The notes beneath the pieces are model-generated. The model was not told the DNA's origin. It did no database searches and saw only the letters and a program-made list of their open reading frames with translations. Both the position numbers and the translations under genes were made by a program. A stretch of DNA of 64,000 nt from Owenia fusiformis (Eukaryota; Annelida; Polychaeta; Sabellida; Oweniidae). Shown here piece after piece: positions 32,701-41,000 of this stretch (position 1 is its first letter; every line of letters starts with the position of its first letter). The DNA lies in NCBI GenBank assembly GCA_903813345.2, contig CAIIXF020000010.1, positions 25,566,425 to 25,630,424 on the forward strand. Direction: 5' to 3'.

Positions 32701-33112
32701 TGGACAGAGGGGTTCTTTCCTAATTAAATTGCATTAAATTACTATTTCACTAGATTTATACATAGTATGTGATAAAATCGTCATCACACGTTTCAGCGTA
32801 TGTGATACGGGAAATATTCCACTCAGTAAAAAAGTATCAAGCTGCGCTTTCGTGGTGATACAATTTCTACTTTCGTGGAATATTTCCCGTATCACATGCT
32901 GAAACGTTTAATAACTGATAGTATATAACAATACACAATTTAAGCAGCTTTAGGTCACTTTGTAATATTTAGATGCATAAAATTATCAATCAACACATCT
33001 CAACTCACGTGGGCGCTTTTACACCAATCTTTAGCTTCTTCTTCTTTTTCCCCTTTCCTTCAACTGGTGATAGATATCTCTTTAAGTATTCTTCTTTACT
33101 GAGGGCAGTCAT
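17563..33112 (-). CDS. BUD13: BUD13 homolog, RES complex splicing factor (gene-level, 7 exons)
   Basis: Bud13 joins Snu17/RBMX2 and Pml1/SNIP1 in the nuclear RES complex, which binds the activated spliceosome and supports splicing and pre-mRNA retention. Seven minus-strand exons (33112-33009, 27610-27426, 26650-25950, 25581-25427, 23815-23744, 21807-21698, 17738-17563) total 1503 bp. Phases agree throughout, giving 500 residues. The N-terminus [10 protein letters not shown], the VRIVDDDV block and VVDERPE match the family. Residues about 105-300 are 14 tandem repeats of the [13 protein letters not shown] type. The C-terminal half has [21 protein letters not shown] and the invariant end, AYKWSVEDM. 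Introns are unusually repeat-filled. An acceptor at 33151 suggests an upstream non-coding exon. Confidence 0.95.
18204..20311. mobile_element. 2.1-kb TIR element with CAC ends, 5-bp target duplication ACATT
   Basis: The left end reads CACCGGTAGTATCGAAAGCC; the right end, reverse-complemented, reads CACGGGTAGTATCCAAAGCC. The inverted repeats extend about 65 bp to the word CCCGCTGAAATCGCGAG. ACATT stands directly outside both ends (199-203 and 312-316 of the local blocks, i.e. 18199-18203 and 20312-20316). Subterminal motifs of the type CCCGCTGAAAACATGAGGAG occur at 18640-18710 and, inverted, at 19855-19905. The middle includes the GAAC minisatellite at 19196-19560 and no transposase. It lies in BUD13 intron 6. 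Confidence 0.82.
19196..19560 (+). repeat. GAACGAACG/GACGGACGG minisatellite
   Basis: A stretch of imperfect 4-bp words (GAAC, GAAT, GACG, CGAA) with no stable longer unit. It keeps long frames open on both strands (RTNERTNE-like and SFVRSFVR-like peptides). These are low-complexity artefacts, not genes. It lies inside the 18204-20311 element. Confidence 0.8.
20418..20594 (+). pseudogene. Exon-like plus-strand ORF with one internal stop
   Basis: ATG at 20418 in a good initiation context (AAAATGG) opens [20 protein letters not shown]. The same frame continues to 20594 except for one TAA at about 20496-20498. It ends in [11 protein letters not shown] followed by a donor, AAG|GTAATA. An acceptor-like TTGAAGCCTCAG lies just past the stop, so the second half could alternatively be a separate 81-bp exon. 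The peptide looks coding but I do not recognise it. It lies in BUD13 intron 6, opposite in strand, and may be the first exon of a decayed inserted gene. Confidence 0.3.
21420..21509. repeat. Short imperfect hairpin element
   Basis: GTTATGTC pairs with GACATAAC and CCCAATATAG with CTATATTTGGG, around a centre containing CCGACCTTGGGAGG. The same centre is found in the stronger hairpin at 22842-22954, so the two are one family. It lies in BUD13 intron 6. Confidence 0.55.
21698..21807 (-). CDS. BUD13: BUD13 exon 6
   Basis: The acceptor TTGTTAG and donor AAAAAAC|GTGAGT bound 110 bp. It encodes [20 protein letters not shown], then [16 protein letters not shown], the conserved DDxDLDxxLR and DPMxxFIKK motifs. 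Confidence 0.93.
22842..22954. repeat. 113-bp near-complete hairpin
   Basis: TTATGTCACTATCGTGGCA is perfectly inverted at the other end (22936-22954). Pairing continues inward (TGCCCGAGGTCTCAG against CTGAGAACCGAGGGC) to a small loop with CCGACCTTGGGAGG. It is a miniature foldback element or a precursor-like hairpin. It lies in BUD13 intron 5. Confidence 0.75.
22961..23210. mobile_element. 250-bp MITE with 23-bp perfect TIRs
   Basis: TATAACATACCTATGATGAT opens a 23-bp repeat that is exactly inverted at 23188-23210. The TA dinucleotides at the ends may be the target duplication, giving TAACATACC termini. It has no coding capacity and lies in BUD13 intron 5. Confidence 0.75.
23744..23815 (-). 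CDS. BUD13: BUD13 exon 5
   Basis: A short 72-bp exon between AATTTTAG and GCAAG|GTATTC. It encodes [20 protein letters not shown] and then PLAR. The match to the family's QQ...EMxKPLARY block and the split Arg codon fix the frame. Confidence 0.92.
24050..25155. repeat. Dispersed repeat, copy B, in BUD13 intron 4
   Basis: It contains the same ordered words as copy A at 16660-17010: CTTTTTGTCAAATTTTATAG, TTTTTGACGTCAAAATC, GGATATGCATAAAAT. It ends in GACGGACGGACGG and GATCCCATAGGCTC. The upstream part has TGACCT/AGGTCA repeats, including a perfect TGACCTTTGACCT at 24338-24350. Related fragments flank the element at 42573-44460. Confidence 0.65.
25427..25581 (-). CDS. BUD13: BUD13 exon 4
   Basis: The acceptor ACTTGTAG and donor AAGGG|GTGAGA bound 155 bp. 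The peptide contains [18 protein letters not shown] and KYSRWSKG, a highly conserved BUD13 block. Confidence 0.93.
25950..26650 (-). CDS. BUD13: BUD13 exon 3 (tandem S/D/R repeat exon)
   Basis: A 701-bp exon between CATTTCAG and AATAAA|GTAAGA. It encodes 14 degenerate 13-residue repeats: eight of the [13 protein letters not shown] type, one divergent, then five ending [29 protein letters not shown] follows, matching the family segment after the repeats. Long plus-strand frames over this exon are antisense artefacts of the repeat. Confidence 0.93.
26651..27425. other. BUD13 intron 2, nothing recognised
   Basis: AT-rich intronic sequence between exons 3 and 2. I see no repeat, hairpin or second gene in it. 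The same holds for 25582-25949 (intron 3). Confidence 0.6.
27426..27610 (-). CDS. BUD13: BUD13 exon 2
   Basis: The acceptor ATTTGCAG and donor AAAG|GTAATA bound 185 bp. It encodes [11 protein letters not shown], an acidic linker, then [17 protein letters not shown] and SEKWKTVDK, all recognisable BUD13 N-terminal motifs. Confidence 0.93.
27779..28269. mobile_element. Pogo-like MITE, 24-bp perfect TIRs, TA target
   Basis: A perfect 24-bp inverted repeat beginning CTGTAGATTGGGTTAATTTG bounds 491 bp, with TA on both sides (27777-27778 and 28270-28271). Inside, a plus-strand frame from 28059 reads [14 protein letters not shown], then [18 protein letters not shown]. This resembles the N-terminal helix-turn-helix of pogo/Tigger-type transposases. 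It is therefore an internally deleted Tc1/mariner-class element. It lies in BUD13 intron 1. Confidence 0.8.
28354..29066. mobile_element. 713-bp inverted-repeat element
   Basis: About 100 bp at each end are inverted copies. Both contain CAGTATGGCAAGTGATTTTA and ATACAGTGGCTTTTATTAAA. The inner boundaries are close to TACAGTATGG, so a TA target with one mutated copy is possible. A partial, diverged copy (GCAAGTGATTTTGGAC...) lies at 49895-49990. No coding sequence; it lies in BUD13 intron 1. Confidence 0.7.
29067..29812. other. Intronic sequence, nothing recognised
   Basis: AT-rich BUD13 intron 1 sequence between the 713-bp element and the 44-bp array. No ORF, hairpin or repeat of note. Confidence 0.5.
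29813..31981 (+). repeat. 44-bp tandem array, about 49 copies
   Basis: The unit is 44 bp (GTTTGAGCATAGTGCTTTAA, then GTGATCAGGTCTTGAGAGCC and CATG). Units differ at a few fixed sites (GCAT/GTAT, AGTG/AGGG, CCC/CTC, GTTTGA/GTTTAA). The order of variants in units 3-18 reappears in units 19-34. The two GTTTAAGC variants are exactly 704 bp (16 units) apart, at 30121 and 30825. In the last third some units gain an A (TTTAAAG). It lies in BUD13 intron 1. Confidence 0.95.
31982..32787. other. BUD13 intron 1, dispersed repeat remnants
   Basis: Non-coding. 32440-32720 contains AAATATGGAGAAAATCTGTC, TTATCTTCCGGACGGAAGG and GGACGGACTG, resembling the GACGGACGG-ended repeats elsewhere in the window. Nothing else is recognised. 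Confidence 0.45.
32788..32907. repeat. 120-bp hairpin
   Basis: ACGTTTCAGC, then GTGATACGGGAAATATTCCAC, is inverted at 32875-32907 with only a 2-bp gap. An inner stem (GTATCA...TGATAC) lies in the loop. It is a foldback mini-element or a structured transcript segment, 100 bp inside BUD13 intron 1. Confidence 0.75.
33009..33112 (-). CDS. BUD13: BUD13 exon 1 (start)
   Basis: ATG at 33112-33110. It encodes [19 protein letters not shown] and then a Lys-rich stretch, ending at donor AC|GTGAGT in phase 2. A good acceptor (TTTGTCTTTTTAG) 38 bp upstream of the ATG implies a 5' UTR intron whose first exon I could not place. Confidence 0.93.
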
Positions 33113-33235
33113 CTTGTTAATGTATACTGTAGCTCATCTGGCTGTATAACCTAAAAAGACAAAGACTGCTTTAACAAAGTCTGATACTCAATCTGTTCTA
33201 AGGGGGTACCAACAAGTCTATCTTGCAAAGTGGCT

Positions 33236-33610
33236 GGCACATCATTTGCCATAGCTGCGTGGGCGCATCATCACGATGTCCAACACAAATGCTCTTACAT
33301 GCATGATGGAGTGTTTCATTACTGAAACTAGACAAAGAAACGCTCTGGAGTAGGAAAACTGGCTGGCGGGAATGATGAGCCGTCTGACCATTTCCTCAAT
33401 AATGGGAATAAGAGGTATGAGTTACATATTTCGAGTATACCATTCGATGGGTGTGATATCTATGTTACACTTGGCTGGCTGTTGACGTTTGAAGCAATAG
33501 GGAAGAGCTGTACGAAGCAGTATAGCTATCAAAATTCATAAACGTATTTGTCATTCTACCTTTCAAAACCCATTTTGTCGAGACATTTGATTAGTTGAGT
33601 CAAGATTAGA
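33236..33610. repeat. Repeat module just upstream of BUD13, shared with the FUT upstream region
   Basis: GTCCAACACAAATGCTCTTA, CATGCATGATGGAGTGTTTC here matches GTCCAACCCAAACGCTCTTG, CATGCACGACGGAGCGTTTC at about 53178-53215. 33470-33610, reverse-complemented, matches 54060-54185 (GTAGAATGACAAATACG, TTTATGAATTTTGATA). Two pieces of one repeat family therefore lie upstream of both host genes. 33611-34350 shows nothing recognisable. Confidence 0.6.
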
Positions 33611-34362
33611 GAATCAAAATTTTACGGTAGTAGTGGAACAGTACTGATGAAGATTGTGCTCCACACCCCGGGGGCTTCACTTAAATATACCTCTTAAATT
33701 CTTAATACCTATGTGCTGCGCCAAAGACCCCCTTTTTGAGCATTTTTCCATGTCAATTTCCTCTCAAGATTGAACGTTTCCATGTTTAATACCTCTCAGA
33801 CTTATAAAAGTCAATTTTTTAGATTTTATACTTCATAGATATATCCATGTTAAATTCCTCTCGAGTTTGCTACGACTAAATTTCCCAAAAATTTTGTTAA
33901 AATTGACTAAACATCCACTTCTTCAGTGATTTGTCCCAAGACTTGGCAACTGATTTAACTACAGGACTTCAATCTAGTTGGAAGCCCTTGGAAGCCCATG
34001 ATTTAACCAATTTTAATAATCTAACATTTTTAGTTAAAACTGAATTTTGACCGAAAACGGGTAAATCTACATTCTTAGACAATTTTTCTGTCTTTTTTCC
34101 TCTCAGATTGGCTAGTTTCCACAGTTTATGCCCCAAGCCAAAATTGGTCGTGCTGCACCTACCCAAATTATTCACTCAGCTCTGAGAGTGAACTATGTCT
34201 ATGTCAATAATCTGCAAAAGGCTAATAAGCCCATATGAAGCAGATATATAATTTAACAGTGATAGAATTTGAATAGAATATAATTTAAAACAATAACATT
34301 TAAAAATAGATCTATGGTTAAAACTCATTTTAAAATTGAAAGGAACCTTCCTGGTTGGCCCA

Positions 34363-34864
34363 GGGTTTGTGTAAAAAAACAGGTGACCAGGTAGCCGGGT
34401 TGCCGGGTAATCGGGTACTTAATGTTCTTTGCAGGGTTACCAACTTTCAAAGTTACCCTGCAATATTTTTATGTTATCATTTTACCAAGAACCTGTAACA
34501 GTAAGAGACTGAATTTTGGAAGTTCTAGGTAGTTATTTACACAGTTTACACGTACGATGATGTTAGTTGCTTGATTTATTGTCTGAGTGATTGACAGGAT
34601 ATCGATTATTAAACAATTTTTATCTGTTAATTAGTGTACGATGTACAATACAACGTTAGTTGCTTGATTTATTGCCTCACTGATTGACATTATATTAATT
34701 TTGTTTGTCGTTTTGCCAGTTAATTTATTGGTAAATAAATTTTGTTGCTTGTCTGGTTGTTTGCTTGATTGGTTGTGTGACTGGTATGTTGAAAATGAAA
34801 AATCAAATTCCTAACCCTGGTAGGAAGGAAGTGTACCCAGTCACCCATTTTTTTACACAAACCC
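34363..34864. mobile_element. 502-bp TIR element, 9-bp target duplication GTTGGCCCA
   Basis: GGGTTTGTGTAAAAAAA is inverted at the right end. GTTGGCCCA stands directly outside both (34354-34362 and 34865-34873). The interior has a direct duplication around TTAGTTGCTTGATTTATTG. It is a non-autonomous DNA element; an 8-9 bp duplication fits hAT, Mutator or Merlin-like types. Confidence 0.8.
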
Positions 34865-34976
34865 GTTGGCCCATGTTCCCCCTAAGAAGTCCCTTTATGT
34901 TGAAATACCCTTGGGAGACTGCCAGGCTACAGCGTTGACATCTCCCCTCTTTACCAGTCGCCAGTAGTGCAGGCTA

Positions 34977-35213
34977 CAGTTGGGGACATAAATAAATGAC
35001 AGGTGGATTTGCTGAAGTGAGGATTTCCCATGTTAAAAATAAGAGAATTTACAAGAGGCCATACATCAGTGGATGAGATTATACAAAATGTAAAATATAC
35101 AAATTTTAAGGGATATATATCTAGACAATATTGGAAATTATGGGCTTTCAGACCACCATAATTAGGAAATGGGGATCGAAAATCGACCTGTCATTTATTT
35201 TTGTCCCCAACTG
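34977..35213. mobile_element. 237-bp MITE, TA target
   Basis: CAGTTGGGGACATAAATAAA opens a TIR inverted at the right end with one mismatch over about 27 bp. TA flanks both sides. It is probably a Tc1/mariner-class MITE. A truncated relative (TACAGTGGGGGACATAAAG) lies at 35249-35273. Confidence 0.8.
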
Positions 35214-35480
35214 TAGTTGCTGTTCCCCGGGTTCCAGACCCAGACCTACAGTGGGGGACATAAAGAATTACAAAAGCTATGGAAATTACATGCTGTTGCA
35301 CATGTAATAAATTCTTACCTCAGTGTATTCAGTGCTCTATTTTCTCCGTCCTAGTAAGTCCAGATATAGTGGAATTCGTGTCCATAATGACAAACTTAAA
35401 AATTTGAAGTGGAATTCACAAGTTAATGCAGACTCTTCAAATGTTGAGGTGGATTTTGGAGCCCGATTACACCGCAATGT

Positions 35481-35591
35481 GGATTGGCTCCCAGAATGCG
35501 CAGCTTTCAAAATGCCGTTCTGCCATTTTGAAATCTGTTACGAGTAAATAAGGTTACCTGATGTTGCATTCTGGGAGTCAATCCTCCTTGA
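35481..35591. repeat. Small inverted repeat, family of the 49612-49857 MITE
   Basis: GGATTGGCTCCCAGAATGC and the inverted TGCATTCTGGGAGTCAATCC bound about 110 bp. The same termini bound the larger MITE at 49612-49857. The rest of 35214-36116 is non-coding with nothing else recognised. Confidence 0.6.
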
Positions 35592-36116
35592 TCACAAACA
35601 TGGCGATTCATGAAAACATTTGTTCGATTTGGTAGGGATTTATGAGTTTGAGACACGAAACTTACTGTAACTTAGAATTTAGCTCATTGTGACAACTTTC
35701 GAGGGTTGAGATTTTTTTGTACCCCACTTTAGGTCACTGTGAGACAGTTTTTGAAACTACAAAAGTAAGTAAGTATGTTTGCTATGCTATACTTACCTTC
35801 AATGTATATCAATCCAGTTGCTCATGAGGATGCAAACAAGCTAAAAGTCATTAAACATCGAATATATTACAGAAACGTAACTTTTAACAAAGCGGAAGTA
35901 AACTGAATGTGTTAGTAACAGTAAATTTGATTGGTTCTTACACGTTCAATCAAAGCACATGTGTCAACTCTGTTCGGCATGTTCGGGTCACTTTTTCAAT
36001 GTTTGAAAAAACTACAGGATGTCCAGACAGCGTGCCATTTGGTGAGAAAATGCAAACACTATTATGAAGTGTTTGAAATACAAACAGACTAAAAAATATC
36101 AAAAAGCAGTGAATCA

Positions 36117-36140
36117 AAGAGAGAGAGAGAGAGAGAGAGA
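36117..36140 (+). repeat. (GA)n microsatellite
   Basis: About 12 uninterrupted GA units. Confidence 0.9.
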
Positions 36141-36160
36141 ATGGCCCTGGGCCTTCGGGC

Positions 36161-36445
36161 CTCTGAATGTGTACATGAGGTCCATTGAGTTCAGCTACTA
36201 TCGCTCACTCTATATGTCCTCTATGTGTGTATAAGGTCCGTTGAGTTCAGCTACTATCGGTCATTCTATATGTCCTCTTTGTGTGTATAAGGTCCGTTGA
36301 GTTCAGCTACTATCGGTCATTCTATATGTCCTCTTTGTGTGTATAAGGTCCGTTGAGTTCAGCTACTATCGGTCACTCTATATGTCCTCTATGTGTGTAT
36401 AAGGTCCGTTGAGTTCAGCTACTATCGCCATCGGTCACTCTATAT
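36161..36445 (+). repeat. 56-bp minisatellite, interrupted array (left part)
   Basis: About five units of 56 bp with the words TATATGTCCTCTTTGTGTGT, ATAAGGTCCGTTGAGTTCAG and CTACTATCGGTCA. The last unit stops at CTCTATAT, where the 36446-40938 element begins. The array resumes at 40939 with one more unit up to about 41000. Confidence 0.9.
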
Positions 36446-36738
36446 CAGTCATTCCAGATAGTAATTCCCCAATCACAATTTTTCTGTCGCCGTGTATTTT
36501 CTCTTAAATAACACTGTACCTGTAATGTTAATCATTATGGTTGTAAAGAATGGTCAAGTGCCTAATATTGTCACTAAAAGTTTGGCTCTATTTGTCCACA
36601 TATGTGTTTATGTTTATGTATCTTTATTTCCACCTATGCAGATGAGTACATAATAATTATAAAGTTAATGTGGCAATATTAAAAATATAAAAATAAAAAT
36701 ATATATATTTACAACGCAAACTGTGTTGATGTAATAGT

Positions 36739-37870
36739 TTATAGAGCTATACCGTAGCTGCAGCTCTTGTTTTTAACATTTGCTTCATTTTTTCCTTGTA
36801 GGACCTCCATTTTTTCAACCATATTATATCCATCAAATATTCTGTCACTTAAAATTGCCAACAAGTCATTCCTACTTTCATGAAGTTCAAGGCAATCTAA
36901 GAGAAAATGCCTTGTCGTTTCATTTGTCATCCCACACAGAGGACAAATAGTGTCAAAGTTGAGTGGGAAAGCACCAGTTAGCAGTTTTACCATGTCCCTA
37001 CACATCCCTATATATTTACAATTCGATTGACAGATTCTCCACCATACGCATGGTTTTATCGTAACTTGTATCGTTCTATAAACGCTAAGTCTGTCACAGT
37101 AGATATGTTACATAACAAGTGCCACCTGTCTTCTTCATACTGCATTATGCATGCTTTAACAATCCGTTTCCAGGCACATTTGGGCATCAGGTAATAATTC
37201 AAAAAATATTCATCAATATATATCGCCATAAATTGTATCTTGTCACAAGGTTCAAAACTGCATTTATTACTGAATAGTTGCTATACAACTTTGAATGTTC
37301 AGAAATTGACTTCCATCTAAAGAACTCAATTATAAAAATCATTTTATACACACATGTGGTTGGTAGATTTAGGATACACCACAGACATGACAGAAACATT
37401 AACTTTTTTGTATCTTTGACCGCACGAATCCTAGACCAGCCCAGTTGTGCCAAAGAAGCTTCGTTATGCACATTACACGGCAATTGTTGAATACGTTTTG
37501 CTATCTGTCTATGTGTCAATTCAAGGGTATCATAATCACATTGTTTCAATGGCAGGATATCCATACCGTATGTCATGGATGGTACCGATATGGACCAATA
37601 TAAAATAGAGGCCGTCAGTGGATTGTATTCGAAGGAGTCACTGCTGAGAAGCCCCACCCCCGAGTTGATAGCCCTTCTAGCCTTTCCCATTGCATTATCA
37701 ATATGTTGTTTCAAGTTACCATTTGTATTTAAAATGAGACCCACATGTGTACATTCTCTGACATGATCCATTTTATCTGGTCCAAGGTAAAAACACAAGT
37801 CTTTGCGGCCCTGTCTCTCTTTAGTGTAAACCATCAACGTTTTTGACTTCCCAGGGTGGAAGGTGAAACG
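36739..37870 (-). mobile_element. Degenerate LINE fragment (RT C-terminus)
   Basis: A minus-strand frame 37837-37199 encodes the region after the RT catalytic core (VGLILNTNGNLKQHIDNAMG, then a thumb-like segment with YGMDILPLKQCD). After frame breaks, 37005-36739 encodes the C-terminal cysteine motif CPLCGMTNETTRHFLLDC, typical of non-LTR retrotransposon ORF2 proteins. It is 5'-truncated and frameshifted, and nested inside the 36446-40938 element. Confidence 0.8.
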
Positions 37871-39529
37871 CCATCGCGTACTGAAACGATATGCTTGTCA
37901 CAATCAGTTATTTAAAGTCAGAAATTCTTAAATTACGTTATTGTCGCCAAGAAGCAATTTTAGGTATATGGAAGAAAACAGACTAAATTTATTTATCACA
38001 ATCCGTATTATATATTTTCATGTGTAACAATGATGTGTAAGAAATATTCATGCAAAGTTTCAAATCCAAATACTAACAAGAAACTCTTCTTTTTCACGTT
38101 ATAATAATGTCGCCAGATTTGTGAAAGTTACTGCCTGTTGCATGTATACCTGATATGGAGCTTATACCAATGTGACGTTTACCTTCGAACAAACATCAAA
38201 TATTAGTCAACATATTAAACATTCATGAAATATACAGAATTTCAATGTATTGACCAAGATATTTCATTTGTGACTTGTCAAAAAATATTTTTTGAAACGT
38301 ATGGATAAGGACTTTAAACTACGTTACCAAATATCTAACATAATCAAAGAACGAAGGCACCGTTTTCCACATATGTTGTACTTCAGCCTTGGATGACTTG
38401 ATATGAGACCCTACTGTGTCAGTTAGTAGTGAATTAATAATTGATTCGCATTAAAATGTCACAAATATTAAATAACGTTACGTTAAACTACGTGAGTCTT
38501 TTTTTACGAAACAATCCTATTTGACTTGTTATATAACTACAAGCACAATGACAATGGGTCACATGGTCAGATGGTTAGTTTTGGTGCGCTATGGCGCCAT
38601 GTTGACTCAAAGCTGTGTATTATCTCTGACAATCGACTAAATTGCATCAAAATAGTTGAAAATATGTAAGTAAATACCCAACTCCATTTACAATCTCAGT
38701 AAAGTCAAAGAACATTTAAATGATTTTTGGATAATAATTTTGAAGCACATCATCCATTAGAAACATGGTATTTGTGGTGCAAGAACAAAATTTTCAATTT
38801 GAAATATATTTGGTGAAATTCGATATTAAATATTGGATAAATTACGTTATGTTCGGTAACGTTACTTAAAACGATTGTCAATCCTTTTCTGACTTGATTT
38901 AGAGTTTCAAATAGGGGAACATTCTTTCAGAAAATGGGTTAATCAAGAGCAGTGATTCAAAAAGCCTATATTGAATGGAAAGGAGAAAAGATGGGGAAAA
39001 GCACAGAAAGAAAGGGCGCGTGTTAAGGAAATGGTGGAACAGAAACATTTTTGAAAAAAATTGCAATACCTGCTCATTTTATTTTCTTGTACAAAATAAA
39101 GTATGAAGGCATGTAGAAATTTCAGGAAAGTATCGTCACAGTGTCTTCTTTTATTGAGTCGGGTAAGAGGTAAATCTTAACTCCAGGGAATGCTGAAATT
39201 TCATGAAAAACATTTAAAATCGACGTCTTTTCAATTTCCCAATGTTTTCTCAAAGCTTCTGTAGTAACGTGAGTTACCATGGACCTTTTACAAAGTTTAT
39301 CAAAAGAAGATAATATGATAATGTTTTCCTGAAGAACAAGGAATGCACAAATGCCATCATACTTTATTTCCAACAGAAAATAACATGTGCAGGTATATCA
39401 ATTTTTCAAAAATGTTTTCGTTACACCATTACATTAAGCGGTACCACATACCCAGGGTATACCACATCCCGCCCCTTAAAAACGTTTGTTTCTTGCTTTG
39501 CCTCATGAAGTGCAAAAATGAGCCCCTGA

Positions 39530-39830
39530 CGCACACTTGACGCAGACGAACCCTATGATAATGAAGCAGCTGTTATGTACATGATTGAAAATTATACTGC
39601 TTCAGTCTATGATGGTGCTTGGTACATTGGAAAAGTAGTTAATGTGGATGGCGTGCTACGAAACATCATTTATGATTAACAGACGGGAGTATTTTAGTGG
39701 CCTTCACCAGATATACTCTGGGTAGCCAGAACATGTACTCTGGGTAGAACATGCAAACGTTCTTTGCCAAATAGTGGCTTTGATTCCTAAGTGGGAGAAT
39801 GCTAACGTTAAAGTTACCTGAAAGATTACC
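39530..39830 (+). pseudogene. Decayed C-terminal fragment of a transposon-associated protein
   Basis: The plus-strand frame 39530-39680 reads DADEPYDNEAAVMYMIENYT, then ASVYDGAWYIGKVVNVDG, and ends at TAA. After an in-frame stop and a short duplication (CTCTGGGTAG twice), WPSPDILWV and HANVLCQIVALIP can still be read. From memory, a VYDxxWYIGxV...WPxxDxxWV pattern recurs at the C-terminus of uncharacterised proteins of animal DNA transposons. That recollection is not verified. It suggests the host TIR element was once autonomous. Confidence 0.4.
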
Positions 39831-40938
39831 TGAACTGATGATGAACTATATATTTGCCTCCAAAAATTGAATCAAGAGACAATGACGTCTGATGTGTGAT
39901 TTTGGACAGATATGATTTGAAAATATGTTTTATTGTAAACATACTAGTTCACGTTGACAGTACTGTTTTAGCGACGTTTCTAGAGATGTTGAATTGAGTG
40001 ATAAAGTTGTTACTGTATAAGAAGTTTACATTTTGCATAGACTTTGAACATTATATTTGCTCTCGTTATCAAATGACGACTATTCCGTTTCTTAACAAGC
40101 GTTACCAAAATTTGCTGATTCAGTACTAGGATGAGGGGTCTATATACCAGTACATTTATCACCATTGTTATTCACAATATGTAATGATTGGTTTGTTTTT
40201 TTCATTGAAATGTCTTCTTGATCAGATTTAATGACACATGGAGCTGATGTTCTAAGATGTTAGTCTACGTTACCATTCGTTTAAATATAGTACGCAAATG
40301 CTATATTTTACAGGAACATACATGTAGTGTGTTTTCATAAAATGAGTTTCTCTTATATTTAAAACGGACCGAGCTAATTCTTTGGAAACCGCTATATTGT
40401 GCAACTGATTGAATTGAAAATGTCAGTTCCCAGCAATTAATCTACGTTACAATATAGGCATGTTCAATGCTTCAGTTTTTTTACAAATAGATAACCATGA
40501 CAGTATCCAATATTAGTGTTTAACAATGCAGAGATATACTCCTTTGCTCTGCTAAAAAGTATTAAACCGAGGCAAAGGTCACAAAAGATTTACACTTAAT
40601 GATTGAATGACTGACAAACATTATGGAAATTACAATTTTAAGGACCCAATGTCTGTACTTTAAGGTAGAAAAACATTGGTAGCACTGTCATAAATTAAGA
40701 AGTATTCAAATCAATTAAGATGGTACCTATAACGTACTAGTAATTTAAAATAGCACAAAAACTTTAGATATTTCAAATCAAAATTACTACGAAACCAAAA
40801 GAGTCTAAAAGCCAATTTTTTAGTATTATGCTGTAGACATATAACCTCATAAAATAACAAAGTATGACGCGAAACGGAGAACCTTTATTTTTATCATTTT
40901 CTGAAAACCGATTGGGGCATTACTATCTGGAATGACTG

Positions 40939-41000
40939 TATATGTCCTCTTTGTTTGTATAAGGTCCGTTGAGTTCAGCTACTATCGGTCACTCTATATA
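40939..41000 (+). repeat. 56-bp minisatellite, right part
   Basis: A single unit continues the array at 36161-36445 after the 4.5-kb insertion. 41001-42572 beyond it is non-coding, with fragments of the dispersed TTGACGTCAAAT repeat near 42510. Confidence 0.85.

Larger units (their letters stand above)
36446..40938. mobile_element. 4.5-kb TIR element inside a minisatellite, target duplication TATAT
   Basis: CAGTCATTCCAGATAGTAAT begins the left end and is inverted at the right end; the inverted repeat spans about 29 bp with one mismatch. TATAT occurs directly outside both ends (36441-36445 and 40939-40943), and the 56-bp minisatellite continues across the site, so the empty site is known. Inside are a minus-strand LINE fragment (36739-37870) and a decayed plus-strand transposon gene (39530-39830). 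The remaining interior, about 37900-39500 and 39850-40900, is AT-rich with no gene recognised. Confidence 0.82.
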
